Below, piece by piece: positions 1 through 8,489 of a stretch of 64,000 nucleotides of DNA (position 1 is the first letter of the stretch; each line of letters begins with the position of its first letter). The notes beneath the pieces were generated by a model, which was not told the origin of the DNA, made no database searches, and was given only the letters and a program-made list of their open reading frames with translations. Position numbers and translations under genes: made by a program. This DNA is from UBA1479 sp040218445. GTDB taxonomy: Bacteria > Pseudomonadota > Alphaproteobacteria > Rhodospirillales > Casp-alpha2. Location of the stretch: positions 40,891 through 104,890 of the forward strand of contig JAVJRK010000007.1 in NCBI GenBank assembly GCA_040218445.1. Direction: 5' to 3'.

Positions 1-64
1 TGCATGAATGCCGTCAAAAAAACGGGCTGATCCGGCTTTTCTGCCATCCCTTTCCGAATGATCA

Positions 65-856
65 TCATCCCGGATCAGCCGCCAGAGCTGCCGCGATCTC
101 GGCCGCGCATTCCTGAAGCGGCGGCACCATGGTCTTGATCGCTTCATCACGCGACAGGGCCGATTTCAGGTAAAGCACGTTCATCGCCGCAACGGACACG
201 CCCGCATTATTGAGGATCGGCACGCCGACCGTGGAAATCTGGCGGCCGTATTCCGTGCGCGAATATTCCTCGTGCATGGTGGCGTATCCTTGGGACCGAA
301 TCTCGCGGAACAGTTTTTCCGTTTGTTCCCGGTTATGGGCGATCTCGTTCCAGGATTGGGGCTGTTCGGCAACGCGCCTTAACACGTCTTCCCGTTCTTC
401 AACGGCGGCAAAGGCAAGATAGGACAGCCCCAGGCTGGTCGCCAGCATGGGCGCGCGGTAGCCCGGCAGGCGGTTGACCAGGATCGGCCCCGCCGCACGT
501 GAGGATTCGATCAGAACCATGGCGTCGCGGTCGAAAATGGCCACATCCGACGGCCAGCCCATGGCGTTGCGGAACGATGAGATAAAGGGCGAGACGATCC
601 GCCCGACCGCACGGTGCCGGTCATAGCCCGCGCATAGCAACAGGGTTTTCCCCGTGACCTCGTACATCGTGCGATCGTCGTCGCGGTACACATATCCCGC
701 ATGCATCAGGGTTTCGAGCATGCGCACGATGGTGGCTTTATCAAGCGCCGTCTCGCGGTGGATTTCCCCGACCGTCGCTTTGCCTTTCAGTTTGTTGACG
801 GCGGCCAGAACTTCCATGCCGCGAATGACCGCATTGACCGGTTTATAGGATCCCAT
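65..856 (-). CDS. IclR-family transcriptional regulator
   Basis: A 263-residue protein with the two IclR parts: an N-terminal winged helix-turn-helix (about residues 8-70, with a recognition helix around KATIVRMLETL) and a C-terminal effector-binding domain (about 85-255). Family members dimerise on short palindromes and respond to small organic acids. It is divergent from the TauD-type dioxygenase at 1071, and two overlapping perfect palindromes lie between them (891-916), which suggests autoregulation and control of the dioxygenase. The ATG at 854-856 is preceded by an AAGG-type ribosome site. The effector cannot be told from sequence. Confidence 0.92.
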   Translation of the reverse strand: MGSYKPVNAVIRGMEVLAAVNKLKGKATVGEIHRETALDKATIVRMLETLMHAGYVYRDDDRTMYEVTGKTLLLCAGYDRHRAVGRIVSPFISSFRNAMGWPSDVAIFDRDAMVLIESSRAAGPILVNRLPGYRAPMLATSLGLSYLAFAAVEEREDVLRRVAEQPQSWNEIAHNREQTEKLFREIRSQGYATMHEEYSRTEYGRQISTVGVPILNNAGVSVAAMNVLYLKSALSRDEAIKTMVPPLQECAAEIAAALAADPG

Positions 857-890
857 GGGCTCGACCTTGCCGGCGCCTTTCCCGCAGTGG

Positions 891-916
891 TTTCATCAAA
901 TGAAATATAGTTTCAT
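891..916. promoter_or_regulatory. Overlapping IclR-type operator palindromes
   Basis: TTTCAT-CAA-ATGAAA at 891-905 is a perfect 6-3-6 inverted repeat. Its right arm is reused in ATGAAA-TATAG-TTTCAT at 900-916, so three half-sites are stacked. The site lies 35 bases upstream of the IclR start and about 155 upstream of the dioxygenase start. IclR regulators bind short AT-rich palindromes of this kind. That this regulator binds here is inference. Confidence 0.6.
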
Positions 917-1070
917 TGATAAAATATGCATCTTCGCGCATTTTTCAAGCTGAACCGTCTGCGGCTTGGCGAAACATGCCGGTCCGCATTAGCCTTCCGC
1001 CCATGGCCGAAAAGAAAAATCACATACACCGGTCAGGACGACACCAACATCCAAGGAAGACCTGAAGACC

Positions 1071-1946
1071 ATGACCATTCAGAAAAAACCCCTCGGCAAT
1101 CTGGGCGTCGAAATCACCGGCGTCGATCTGGGAGCAGACCTTGCCGGCAGTTCCGGTGACAACCTGTTCGGTGAAATCAAACAGGCCTGGCTTGAAGCCG
1201 GGGGCCTGATGGTCGTGCGCGGCCAGTCCATCGACCAGCATCAGCACATGGAATTTTCCCGCCGTTTCGGCCCGCTGTTCCACGACGAAGGTCAGCCGCC
1301 GCTGCAGGACACGGTGTCGCGCTATCTGCATCCGGACCATCCGCAGATTTACCGTGTCTCCAACAAGGTCGACGACAAGGGCGAGGCCAAGGGTCGCGCC
1401 CGGGCCGGGACCTATTGGCATTCGGATGTCTCGTTCCGCGACCGTCCGGCGCAGGCCTCGGTGCTGTATGCCATCGAAATCCCCCCTTACGGCGGGGATA
1501 CCATTTTCACCGACATGACCCAGGCTTACGAAGCCTTGTCGGACGGCATGAAGGCGACCTTGGCCAACCTCAACGCCGTGCATGACTTCGCCGTCGCGGC
1601 GGCGACCCAATACGCCCAGCCCATCGTGATCGACAAGGATTTCGACGGCGCCAACCAATGCATTCATCCGATCGTGCGCACCCATGCCGACACGGGCCGC
1701 AAGTCCCTTTACGTCAACCCGGGCTTCACCTCGCATATCGAGGGCTTCACGGTCGAGGAAAGCCGGGCGATCCTGGACACCCTTTACCGGCACGCAACCA
1801 AGCCCGAATTCCAATACCGCCATTCCTGGCAGCCCCATGATGTGCTGGTTTGGGACAATCGCTCGCTTATGCATTACGCGGTCTCGGACTATTCCGCCGA
1901 CCGCTACATGGAACGCTGCACGGTGATCGGTGAACGCCCGGTTTAG
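1071..1946 (+). CDS. TauD/TfdA-family 2-oxoglutarate dioxygenase
   Basis: A 291-residue Fe(II)/2-oxoglutarate dioxygenase of the TauD/TfdA family. The facial triad is visible as H117-x-D119 (in TYWHSD) and the distal H268 (in WDNRSLMHYA), with R282 placed to bind the 2-oxoglutarate carboxylate. Length matches taurine and 2,4-D dioxygenases. These enzymes hydroxylate a carbon next to a leaving group such as sulfonate or aryl ether, but the substrate here is unknown. The gene stands alone, divergent from an IclR regulator, so it is probably induced by its own substrate. ATG at 1071 follows a GAAG-rich stretch. Confidence 0.93.
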   Translation: MTIQKKPLGNLGVEITGVDLGADLAGSSGDNLFGEIKQAWLEAGGLMVVRGQSIDQHQHMEFSRRFGPLFHDEGQPPLQDTVSRYLHPDHPQIYRVSNKVDDKGEAKGRARAGTYWHSDVSFRDRPAQASVLYAIEIPPYGGDTIFTDMTQAYEALSDGMKATLANLNAVHDFAVAAATQYAQPIVIDKDFDGANQCIHPIVRTHADTGRKSLYVNPGFTSHIEGFTVEESRAILDTLYRHATKPEFQYRHSWQPHDVLVWDNRSLMHYAVSDYSADRYMERCTVIGERPV

Positions 1947-2166
1947 GGCGCTTTAAGCCCTCCCCCGAAACGGGGCATCATTGGATTTTGGTCTTCCGAA
2001 CAGACGGAAATGGATGAAAACCATTTCTAAGCTCCGGCGTACGGGCTAACCTGGACACAGATAGTGTCATTGCCCGGCGAACAATTACCCGCTTTCAAAT
2101 GCGTGAAAATGTTCCGTTCATTCAGCGACGGGCAAAATTCCAATATGCGAGTGAGGTTCTTAAACC

Positions 2167-3036
2167 GTGATCGAACTTAGGTATGAATCCCCTGAAACGA
2201 TAGAATCCGCCGTTGCCTTGTTGGCGGCGGAAGGTCCCGGGGCGAAAGTATTCGCCGGCGGGACGGACCTGATCGTTCAGATGAAGGAAGAGATGATCGA
2301 ACCGGCGCTGCTGGTCGACATCAAAAAAATTCTCGAAACGCGCGAAATCACGTTCCATTCGGACCATGTCCGCATCGGGGCCGCCGTGACCGGCGCGGAG
2401 TTGGGAGAAAACGCACAACTCAAGGCCATGTGGCCGGGCGTTGTCGAAGCGGTCCAACTGATCGGTTCGGACCAGGTGCAGGGCCGTGCCACGATCGGCG
2501 GCAATTTCTGCAATGCCTCGCCGGCCGCCGACAGCGTGCCCGCCCTGATCGCGGCGGCGGCGAAAGCCGTCATTGCCGGCCCGAACGGGGTCCGGGAAGC
2601 CGCCGTCGAAGACCTACTGACCGGCCCCGGCAAGACGTCGCTTGAACAAGGCGAATTCATCACCGCGTTCATTCTGCCGATCCATGCCGAAAAGGCCGGT
2701 GATGCCTACCTGCGGTTTATTCCCCGCACGGAAATGGACATCGCCGTCGTCGGCGCGGGTGCTTCCGTCGTTCTTAACGCGGACGGCACCTGTGCGGCTG
2801 CGCGGCTGGCCCTGGGGGCGGTCGCCCCGACGGCCCGGTTGATCAAAGACGCCGCCGACATCCTGGTCGGCAGCAAATTGGACGACGCTGTCCTGGCATC
2901 CCTTGCCGAAGCGGCCAGCAATACATGCGCGCCCATCGACGACAAGCGCGGCACCATAAAGTTCAGAACAAAAGTTGCCGGCGTCCTGGCCTGTCGGGCC
3001 ACGAAGATCGCTTGGCAACGTGCGGAGACCGAATAA
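2167..3036 (+). CDS. Molybdenum hydroxylase FAD-binding medium subunit (CoxM/CutM-like)
   Basis: A 289-residue FAD subunit of the xanthine dehydrogenase/CO dehydrogenase family. The two flavin-binding motifs are present: AGGTD at residues 30-34 and TIGGN at 109-113. It passes electrons from the 2Fe-2S clusters to the acceptor. The GTG at 2167 fits the usual N-terminus of the family. It is the first gene of an M-S-L operon: its TAA overlaps the ATG of the next gene by one base, so the subunits are translationally coupled. The 220 bases upstream hold the promoter region; no clear operator was found there. Confidence 0.93.
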   Translation: MIELRYESPETIESAVALLAAEGPGAKVFAGGTDLIVQMKEEMIEPALLVDIKKILETREITFHSDHVRIGAAVTGAELGENAQLKAMWPGVVEAVQLIGSDQVQGRATIGGNFCNASPAADSVPALIAAAAKAVIAGPNGVREAAVEDLLTGPGKTSLEQGEFITAFILPIHAEKAGDAYLRFIPRTEMDIAVVGAGASVVLNADGTCAAARLALGAVAPTARLIKDAADILVGSKLDDAVLASLAEAASNTCAPIDDKRGTIKFRTKVAGVLACRATKIAWQRAETE

Positions 3037-3518
3037 TGGCGAAACATCTCATCACGGCCACGATCAACGGCGACGAAGTCGACTTCAGCTGTGCGGCCGA
3101 TCAAACTTTGCTTGAGGTTCTGCGCGAGAACCTTCACATGACCGGCACGAAAAACGGTTGCGGCAGCGGCGATTGCGGTGCCTGCACCGTTATTCTGAAC
3201 GGTCGCGCGATCAATGCCTGCCTGGTTCTGGGAGCGGAGCTTGAAGGCGCCGACATCGAAACCATCGAAGGCATGTCCAACGGCAATGAACTGCATCCCC
3301 TGCAGCAGAAATTCCTCGACCATGCGGCGCTGCAATGCGGCATCTGTACGCCGGGCTTTCTCAACATGGCGAAAGCCTTGCTTGAGAAAAACCCCGACCC
3401 CACGGAAACCGAGGTCCGCTTCGGGCTGGCCGGGAACCTGTGCCGCTGCACGGGATATGACAAAATCGTCCGCGCCGTCATGGACGCGGCCGCTGAAATG
3501 AGGGCTGGCAACTCATGA
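3036..3518 (+). CDS. Molybdenum hydroxylase 2Fe-2S small subunit (CoxS/CutS-like)
   Basis: A 160-residue iron-sulfur subunit. The plant-type 2Fe-2S site is C42, C47, C50 and C62; the second, helical site is C101, C104, C136 and C138 (CGIC and CRCTG). The frame is open further upstream, but the ATG at 3036, overlapping the stop of the FAD subunit as TAATG, gives the normal family length. The stop overlaps the start of the large subunit by four bases (ATGA), as is common in such operons. Confidence 0.95.
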   Translation: MAKHLITATINGDEVDFSCAADQTLLEVLRENLHMTGTKNGCGSGDCGACTVILNGRAINACLVLGAELEGADIETIEGMSNGNELHPLQQKFLDHAALQCGICTPGFLNMAKALLEKNPDPTETEVRFGLAGNLCRCTGYDKIVRAVMDAAAEMRAGNS

Positions 3519-5797
3519 GCAACACAAACGACACCACAGGCACCAATTTCAAATGGGTCGGCAAGCAGACCCGCCGCCCCGACGGCCCCGATAAGGTCAC
3601 CGGCCGGGCGCGCTATGGCGACGACCTGATCCTGCCGGGCATGCTGTGCGGCAAGATCCTGCGCAGCCCCCACGCCCATGCGAAAATCCTGTCGATCGAC
3701 ACCAGCAAGGCCAAGGTCTTGAAGGGCGTGAAGGCCGTCGTGACCAGTGCCGACATTCCCGACCATCCCCTGTTGGAGCCCCCTTACGGGCCGATGATCG
3801 CCGATTTCCACGATATCTCGCGTAACGTCCTGGCACGGGAAAAGGTTCTGTACGACGGCCATGCCGTGGCCGGCGTCGCCGCCACCAGCGAGCGCATCGC
3901 CCGCGAAGCCCTGAAACTGATCAAGGTCGAATATGAGGTCCTGCCCCATGTTCTCGACCCGTTGCAGGCGGCCGAACCGGATGCCCCCATCCTGCACGAC
4001 CATCAGTTCACCCACGGGGTAGAGCCCGCGCCCGAAAAACCGTCCAACGTGTTCCGGGTGGTCTCGAAAGAGCGCGGCGATATCGACAAAGGCTTCGCCG
4101 AGGCCGATATCGTCGTCGAACGCGAGTTCCGGTCCGAACCCGTTCACCAGGGATATATCGAACCCCAAGCCCTGATCGCGGCGGCATCGGAAGACGGCAG
4201 CGTCGAGCTTTGGACCACGACGCAGGGACATTTCGTCATTCGCGGGCTGTGCGCGCGGCTGTTGAAAATGGACATGGCGAAGATCCGCGTAACCGCATCG
4301 GAAATCGGCGGCGGTTTCGGCGGCAAAAACAACGTCTATGCCGAACCGGTCGCCATTCGCCTGTCGCAAATGACCGGCCGCCCGGTCCGCATGGTCATGA
4401 CTCGGTCCGAGGTATTCCGCGCGACCGGCCCCGCATCGGGTACCTATTCGCGCATTCGGATGGGAGCCAAGAAAGACGGTACAATTACCGCCGCCGAAGC
4501 GGAAATCTACAACCAGGCCGGGGCCTTCAAGGGATCGCCCGTCGGCCGCTCGGTCGAAACGTTCTTTTCCGCCTATACCATCGCAAACGCCCGGGCCATT
4601 GCCCATGACGTATGCGTCAATCGGCCCAAGGTCGCGGCCTACCGTGCGCCCGGCGCACCGATGGCGGCCCTGGCGGCGGAGAACACGATCAACGAACTGG
4701 CCAGCCGCCTTGGCATGGACCCGATCGACATCCGCCTGAAGAACGCGGTCAAGGACGGCGATCAAAGCCTGAGCGGCACCAAGTACGGCCGCATTGGCCT
4801 GGTCGACGTGCTGGAGAGAGTCAAAAGCCACGCACATTATTCGGCCCCGTTAGGCCCCAATCAGGGGCGCGGTTTTGCCCTGGGGTATTGGATGCACGGC
4901 GGCGGGCTGAGCAGCGTATCGGCACATCTTCTCGATGACGGCACCATCGCCGTCGCCACGGGCAACCCGGACATCGGCGGGTCGCGTTCCTCCATGCGGG
5001 CCATGGCGGCCGAGGAACTGGGCGTCGATATCGAACTGGTCAAACCGATCGTCGCCGATACGGGTTCCATGGGCTACAGCCACCTGACCGCCGGCAGCCG
5101 GACAACCTTCGCGACCGGTTTGGCGGTAATCAATTCGGTCCGTGAAATCATCGAAAAGCTGCGCGCCCTGGCCGCCAAGAAATGGGACATTCCCGTCGAC
5201 GAGGTGTTCTGGGAAGCAGGACAGGCCGAGACCCGGCGCAGCGGGATCGAACCCCTGACCCTGAAACAGCTTGCCGGCATGGCGACCAAAATGGGTGGCC
5301 CCATCGCCGGCCATTCGGAAATCAATGCCGGTGGTGCGGGGGCCGCGTTCAGCGCGCAGCTGGTCGATGTCGAGGTCGATCCCGAAACGGGGTTCGTGTC
5401 GCCCAAACGCTATACCGTCATTCAGGACGCAGGCCGGGCCATTTCGCCCGATTACGTCGAAGGCCAGATGCAGGGCGGTGCCGTGCAGGGCATCGGCTGG
5501 GCGCTCAACGAAGAATACATCTACGACGACAAGGGGCGCCTGCTGAACAGCGGATTCCTGGATTACCGCATGCCGGTCGCATCGGACGTTCCGATGATCG
5601 ACACCGTGATCGTCGAGGTTCCGAACCCCAACCATCCCTATGGGGTGCGCGGTGTGGGCGAGCCGCCGATCGTGCCCGCCCCCGCCGCCGTCGCCAACGC
5701 GGTCGAAAACGCCATCGGCAAGACCATGGGCTCGCTGCCCCTGTCACCGCCGAAAGTGTTGGAAGCCATCGAGCAATTGCAGGCGACCGGCGATTAA
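3515..5797 (+). CDS. Molybdenum hydroxylase catalytic large subunit (xanthine dehydrogenase family)
   Basis: A 760-residue Mo-pterin subunit. It has the GGGFGGK cofactor loop (about 265-271) and the base Glu in the C-terminal GVGEPP segment (E716). The active-site loop reads AYRAPGAP from A375. That is neither the AYxCSFR loop of form I CO dehydrogenase nor the AYRGAGR loop usual in form II, so the enzyme is better called an aldehyde, heterocycle or aryl-acyl-CoA type hydroxylase of unknown substrate. The M-S-L gene order is as in cox/cut operons. No MoCo maturation or insertion genes (CoxD/E/F or XdhC type) follow; the next gene is convergent. Confidence 0.93.
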   Translation: MSNTNDTTGTNFKWVGKQTRRPDGPDKVTGRARYGDDLILPGMLCGKILRSPHAHAKILSIDTSKAKVLKGVKAVVTSADIPDHPLLEPPYGPMIADFHDISRNVLAREKVLYDGHAVAGVAATSERIAREALKLIKVEYEVLPHVLDPLQAAEPDAPILHDHQFTHGVEPAPEKPSNVFRVVSKERGDIDKGFAEADIVVEREFRSEPVHQGYIEPQALIAAASEDGSVELWTTTQGHFVIRGLCARLLKMDMAKIRVTASEIGGGFGGKNNVYAEPVAIRLSQMTGRPVRMVMTRSEVFRATGPASGTYSRIRMGAKKDGTITAAEAEIYNQAGAFKGSPVGRSVETFFSAYTIANARAIAHDVCVNRPKVAAYRAPGAPMAALAAENTINELASRLGMDPIDIRLKNAVKDGDQSLSGTKYGRIGLVDVLERVKSHAHYSAPLGPNQGRGFALGYWMHGGGLSSVSAHLLDDGTIAVATGNPDIGGSRSSMRAMAAEELGVDIELVKPIVADTGSMGYSHLTAGSRTTFATGLAVINSVREIIEKLRALAAKKWDIPVDEVFWEAGQAETRRSGIEPLTLKQLAGMATKMGGPIAGHSEINAGGAGAAFSAQLVDVEVDPETGFVSPKRYTVIQDAGRAISPDYVEGQMQGGAVQGIGWALNEEYIYDDKGRLLNSGFLDYRMPVASDVPMIDTVIVEVPNPNHPYGVRGVGEPPIVPAPAAVANAVENAIGKTMGSLPLSPPKVLEAIEQLQATGD

Positions 5798-5824
5798 ACC
5801 GTTTCCATGGTGGGGCGAAGGCTT

Positions 5825-6442
5825 CTAGGGCCTAAGCCCCATCAGATACCGGTTCAAACCCGCCATGCAGTCATGGAACGGCGCCATGGATTGGGCCGAT
5901 TTGGCCTGACCGAACGCCCCTTGAACGACGGCGATAATCAGGGTCGCGGCCTCGTCCGTATCCACCGTGGCGGCGACCGTGCCCGCATGCTGGCCGCGTG
6001 TCAGGGCCCGTGACAGGCCGCGCCGCCAGTTGCGGTATAGCTCCTCGACCCGCTGCCGGAATCCGCTGTCGATGGGTGACATTTCCTGGGCCAGGTTGTT
6101 CAAGGGACAGCCCAGGTGATGAATGGCGGGAACCCGTTCCGTCATGTTGTTTTGAATGGCGCGGGCGATGGCGGCGAGCGGGTCATTCCCCCCTTCCCCA
6201 TCCACATTATCAAGCGGCGCCAGCCACCAATCTTCCAGATAATCCTTCACCAACTCATCGACCACGGCATAGCCCAGCGCCAGTTTGTTTGGGAAATGAT
6301 GGTACATGGCCCCCTTGGTCACGCCGGTCATAGCCAGGATGTCGTTCAGGCCGGCAGCCTGAAAGCCGTGGCGGTGGATGACGCCGTAAGCGGCCTCCAG
6401 AATTTGGCGCCGCGTTTCGTCCGGTTTATAAGCACGAGACAT
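5825..6442 (-). CDS. TetR-family transcriptional regulator
   Basis: About 205 residues with a typical TetR N-terminal DNA-binding domain: RRQILEAAYGVIHRHG, then a turn and a recognition helix ending in GAMYHHFPNK. The C-terminal helical ligand domain is unspecific. The start at 6442 (MSRAYKP) is preferred over an in-frame ATG 36 bases further out, because TetR proteins rarely have such an extension. It converges on the molybdenum hydroxylase operon, with only 27 bases between the stops, and could regulate it or the NAD kinase gene on its other side. Confidence 0.9.
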   Translation of the reverse strand: MSRAYKPDETRRQILEAAYGVIHRHGFQAAGLNDILAMTGVTKGAMYHHFPNKLALGYAVVDELVKDYLEDWWLAPLDNVDGEGGNDPLAAIARAIQNNMTERVPAIHHLGCPLNNLAQEMSPIDSGFRQRVEELYRNWRRGLSRALTRGQHAGTVAATVDTDEAATLIIAVVQGAFGQAKSAQSMAPFHDCMAGLNRYLMGLRP

Positions 6443-6532
6443 ACCAATGAGTATGAAATTACCGGAAGGCTTCCGCAACCATGCGATAGCGGTTAAGTTG
6501 CGGAAAGTTTCTCTTTAATTTCAAAGACCGCC

Positions 6533-7312
6533 ATGACCGACGCCCGACCTGTCTCAAAAATCGCCCTTGTCGCCGCCAAACAGGAAGAAGCCCAGGACGC
6601 CCTGAAGCTTCTTGCCCACCGCTATGGTAACATTCCGGCGGACCAGGCCGACGTGATCGTCGCCCTGGGCGGTGACGGCTTCATGCTGGAAAGCCTGCAT
6701 GGTTCGATCGGCAGCGGCATCCCCATTTACGGCATGAACCGGGGCACGGTCGGCTTTCTGATGAACGAATATCTGGAAGACGGCCTGCCTGAACGCATTG
6801 CCCGCGCCCAATCGGTCGCCCTGCGCCCGCTGAAGATGACGGCCATCGACGCCAATGGCGAAACGACCACAGCCCTTGCCATCAACGAAGTCTCCTTGAT
6901 CCGCGAATCCCGCATGGCGGCGAAGATCCGCATTTTCATCGACGGCATCGCGCGGCTGGATGAAATGATCTGCGACGGCGTGCTGGTCGCCACCCCCGCC
7001 GGGTCGACGGCCTATAACCTGTCGGCCCACGGCCCGATCATTCCCATGGGATCGGACCTGCTGGCGCTGACGCCCATCTCCGTGTTCCGGCCCCGGCGCT
7101 GGCGGGGGGCCTTGCTGCCCCGCAAGGCCGAAATCGCGTTCGATATCCTGCAACCGGACCTGCGCCCCGTCAGCGCGACCGCCGATTACACCGAAGTGCG
7201 CGACGTCAAACGCGTGGAAATCTGCCAGGACCACACCCACCGGCTTGAATTGCTGTTCGACCCCGAACACAACCTGGAAGAACGCATCCTCAAGGAGCAG
7301 TTCGAACCGTGA
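6533..7312 (+). CDS. nadK: NAD kinase
   Basis: A 259-residue NAD kinase that phosphorylates NAD to NADP using ATP or polyphosphate. The GGDG motif is at 46-49, and the second signature TPAGSTAYNLSAHGP is near 154-168. Length fits the bacterial PpnK family. The stop overlaps the GTG start of the AbrB-type membrane protein by four bases (GTGA), so the two are co-translated. The functional link is not obvious. Confidence 0.96.
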   Translation: MTDARPVSKIALVAAKQEEAQDALKLLAHRYGNIPADQADVIVALGGDGFMLESLHGSIGSGIPIYGMNRGTVGFLMNEYLEDGLPERIARAQSVALRPLKMTAIDANGETTTALAINEVSLIRESRMAAKIRIFIDGIARLDEMICDGVLVATPAGSTAYNLSAHGPIIPMGSDLLALTPISVFRPRRWRGALLPRKAEIAFDILQPDLRPVSATADYTEVRDVKRVEICQDHTHRLELLFDPEHNLEERILKEQFEP

Positions 7313-8460
7313 GTTCCGCCGACAAACCGACCGACACCCCCACCGATAATATCGACGACACAAACAGCGACGACGCAATCCCCGAACCGCAGGGCAACCC
7401 GAAAACACGCCCCATCCGCATGGTTCTGACCCTGGCATTGGGGGGCGTCGGCGGCGTGCTGTTCCACGAATTGCACATGCCCCTGCCGTGGATGATCGGG
7501 GCCCTGGTATTCACGCTGATCGCGTCGCTGTCGGGCGCCCCCCTGGTCCGGCCCAAGCGCCTGCGCATCTATATGGTACCGGTACTGGGTGTCATGCTGG
7601 GCGCCGGGTTCACACCCGAAGCGATCCGCCACGCGACGGAATGGGTGGCGTCGATTTCCATGCTGCTGGTTTATGCGCTCGGCGTGACGGCGATGGTGTC
7701 CTACTATCTTGTGCGCGTCGCCAAATGGGATGCAGCCACATCTTATTTTTCGGCCTCGCCGGGCGGGTTCGGGGAAATGGCCCTGCTGGGCGAAGCCATG
7801 GGGGCCGATGACCGCAAGATTTCCCTCAACCATTCCGTCCGCATCATGCTGACCGTGCTGGTCATTCCCTTCTGGTTTAAATTTTTCGAAGGCTACCAGC
7901 CGGGCAACATGGGTGCGCTCGGCAACATGATCGATGTGCGCCTTAAGGACGCGGCCATTCTGATCGCCTGTGCCGTGGTCGGCTTTTACGGTGCACGCAA
8001 GCTGGGCTTCCCGGCAGCCCAGTTGCTGGGCCCGACGCTTGTATCGGCCATCGTGCATTTGGCAGGCCTCACGGAAGCCCGCCCGCCCCAAGAAATCATC
8101 GCCTTGGCCCAGGTCGTCATCGGGGCCTCGATCGGCTGCCGCTTTCTGGGCATTTCCCTGCGTGAAATGTTCGGGACCATGGTCCAGGCCGCGGGACTGA
8201 CCGTATTCATGTTGTGCTCGGCCCTGGCCGGTGCCTGGGTCGTTCATGAATTCACCGGCATTCCGGTCAATACGGTTTGGCTGGCCTTTGCCCCCGGGGG
8301 GCTGGCCGAAATGACCTTGATCAGCCTGTCCCTTGGAATCGATGTGGCCTTTGTTTCGGTCCATCACATGGTGCGCGTGATCTTCCTGGTCGCCATGGCA
8401 CCCATCGCCTTCAAACTGCTGCGCGGCGTGCTGGAACGCACGGAAGCTTCCTTGAAATAA
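7309..8460 (+). CDS. AbrB-family membrane protein (ammonia monooxygenase-like fold)
   Basis: A 383-residue polytopic protein of the AbrB/AmoA-like family (two repeats of a multi-helix unit; conserved GGFGEMALLGEA in the first repeat and GGLAEMTLISLSLG in the second). Despite the old database name it is not an ammonia monooxygenase; the family is a set of poorly characterised transporters or regulators. The first 45 residues are hydrophilic and rich in Asp and Thr. It starts with GTG inside the nadK stop. Ten or more membrane segments are visible. Confidence 0.85.
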   Translation: MSSADKPTDTPTDNIDDTNSDDAIPEPQGNPKTRPIRMVLTLALGGVGGVLFHELHMPLPWMIGALVFTLIASLSGAPLVRPKRLRIYMVPVLGVMLGAGFTPEAIRHATEWVASISMLLVYALGVTAMVSYYLVRVAKWDAATSYFSASPGGFGEMALLGEAMGADDRKISLNHSVRIMLTVLVIPFWFKFFEGYQPGNMGALGNMIDVRLKDAAILIACAVVGFYGARKLGFPAAQLLGPTLVSAIVHLAGLTEARPPQEIIALAQVVIGASIGCRFLGISLREMFGTMVQAAGLTVFMLCSALAGAWVVHEFTGIPVNTVWLAFAPGGLAEMTLISLSLGIDVAFVSVHHMVRVIFLVAMAPIAFKLLRGVLERTEASLK

Positions 8461-8489
8461 GAAGGCTCGGAAACCTTGGGCGCGGCCGA

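Noticed and set aside
3134..4837. 567-codon frame antisense to the molybdenum hydroxylase small and large subunits
   Set aside because: Mirrors a strongly coding strand and has no recognisable domain or ribosome site.
2167..5797. Naming the operon carbon-monoxide dehydrogenase
   Set aside because: The large-subunit loop lacks the Cys-containing CO dehydrogenase signature.
7309..8460. Ammonia monooxygenase
   Set aside because: The family name is historical; AbrB-type proteins are multi-helix membrane proteins unrelated to AmoA catalysis.
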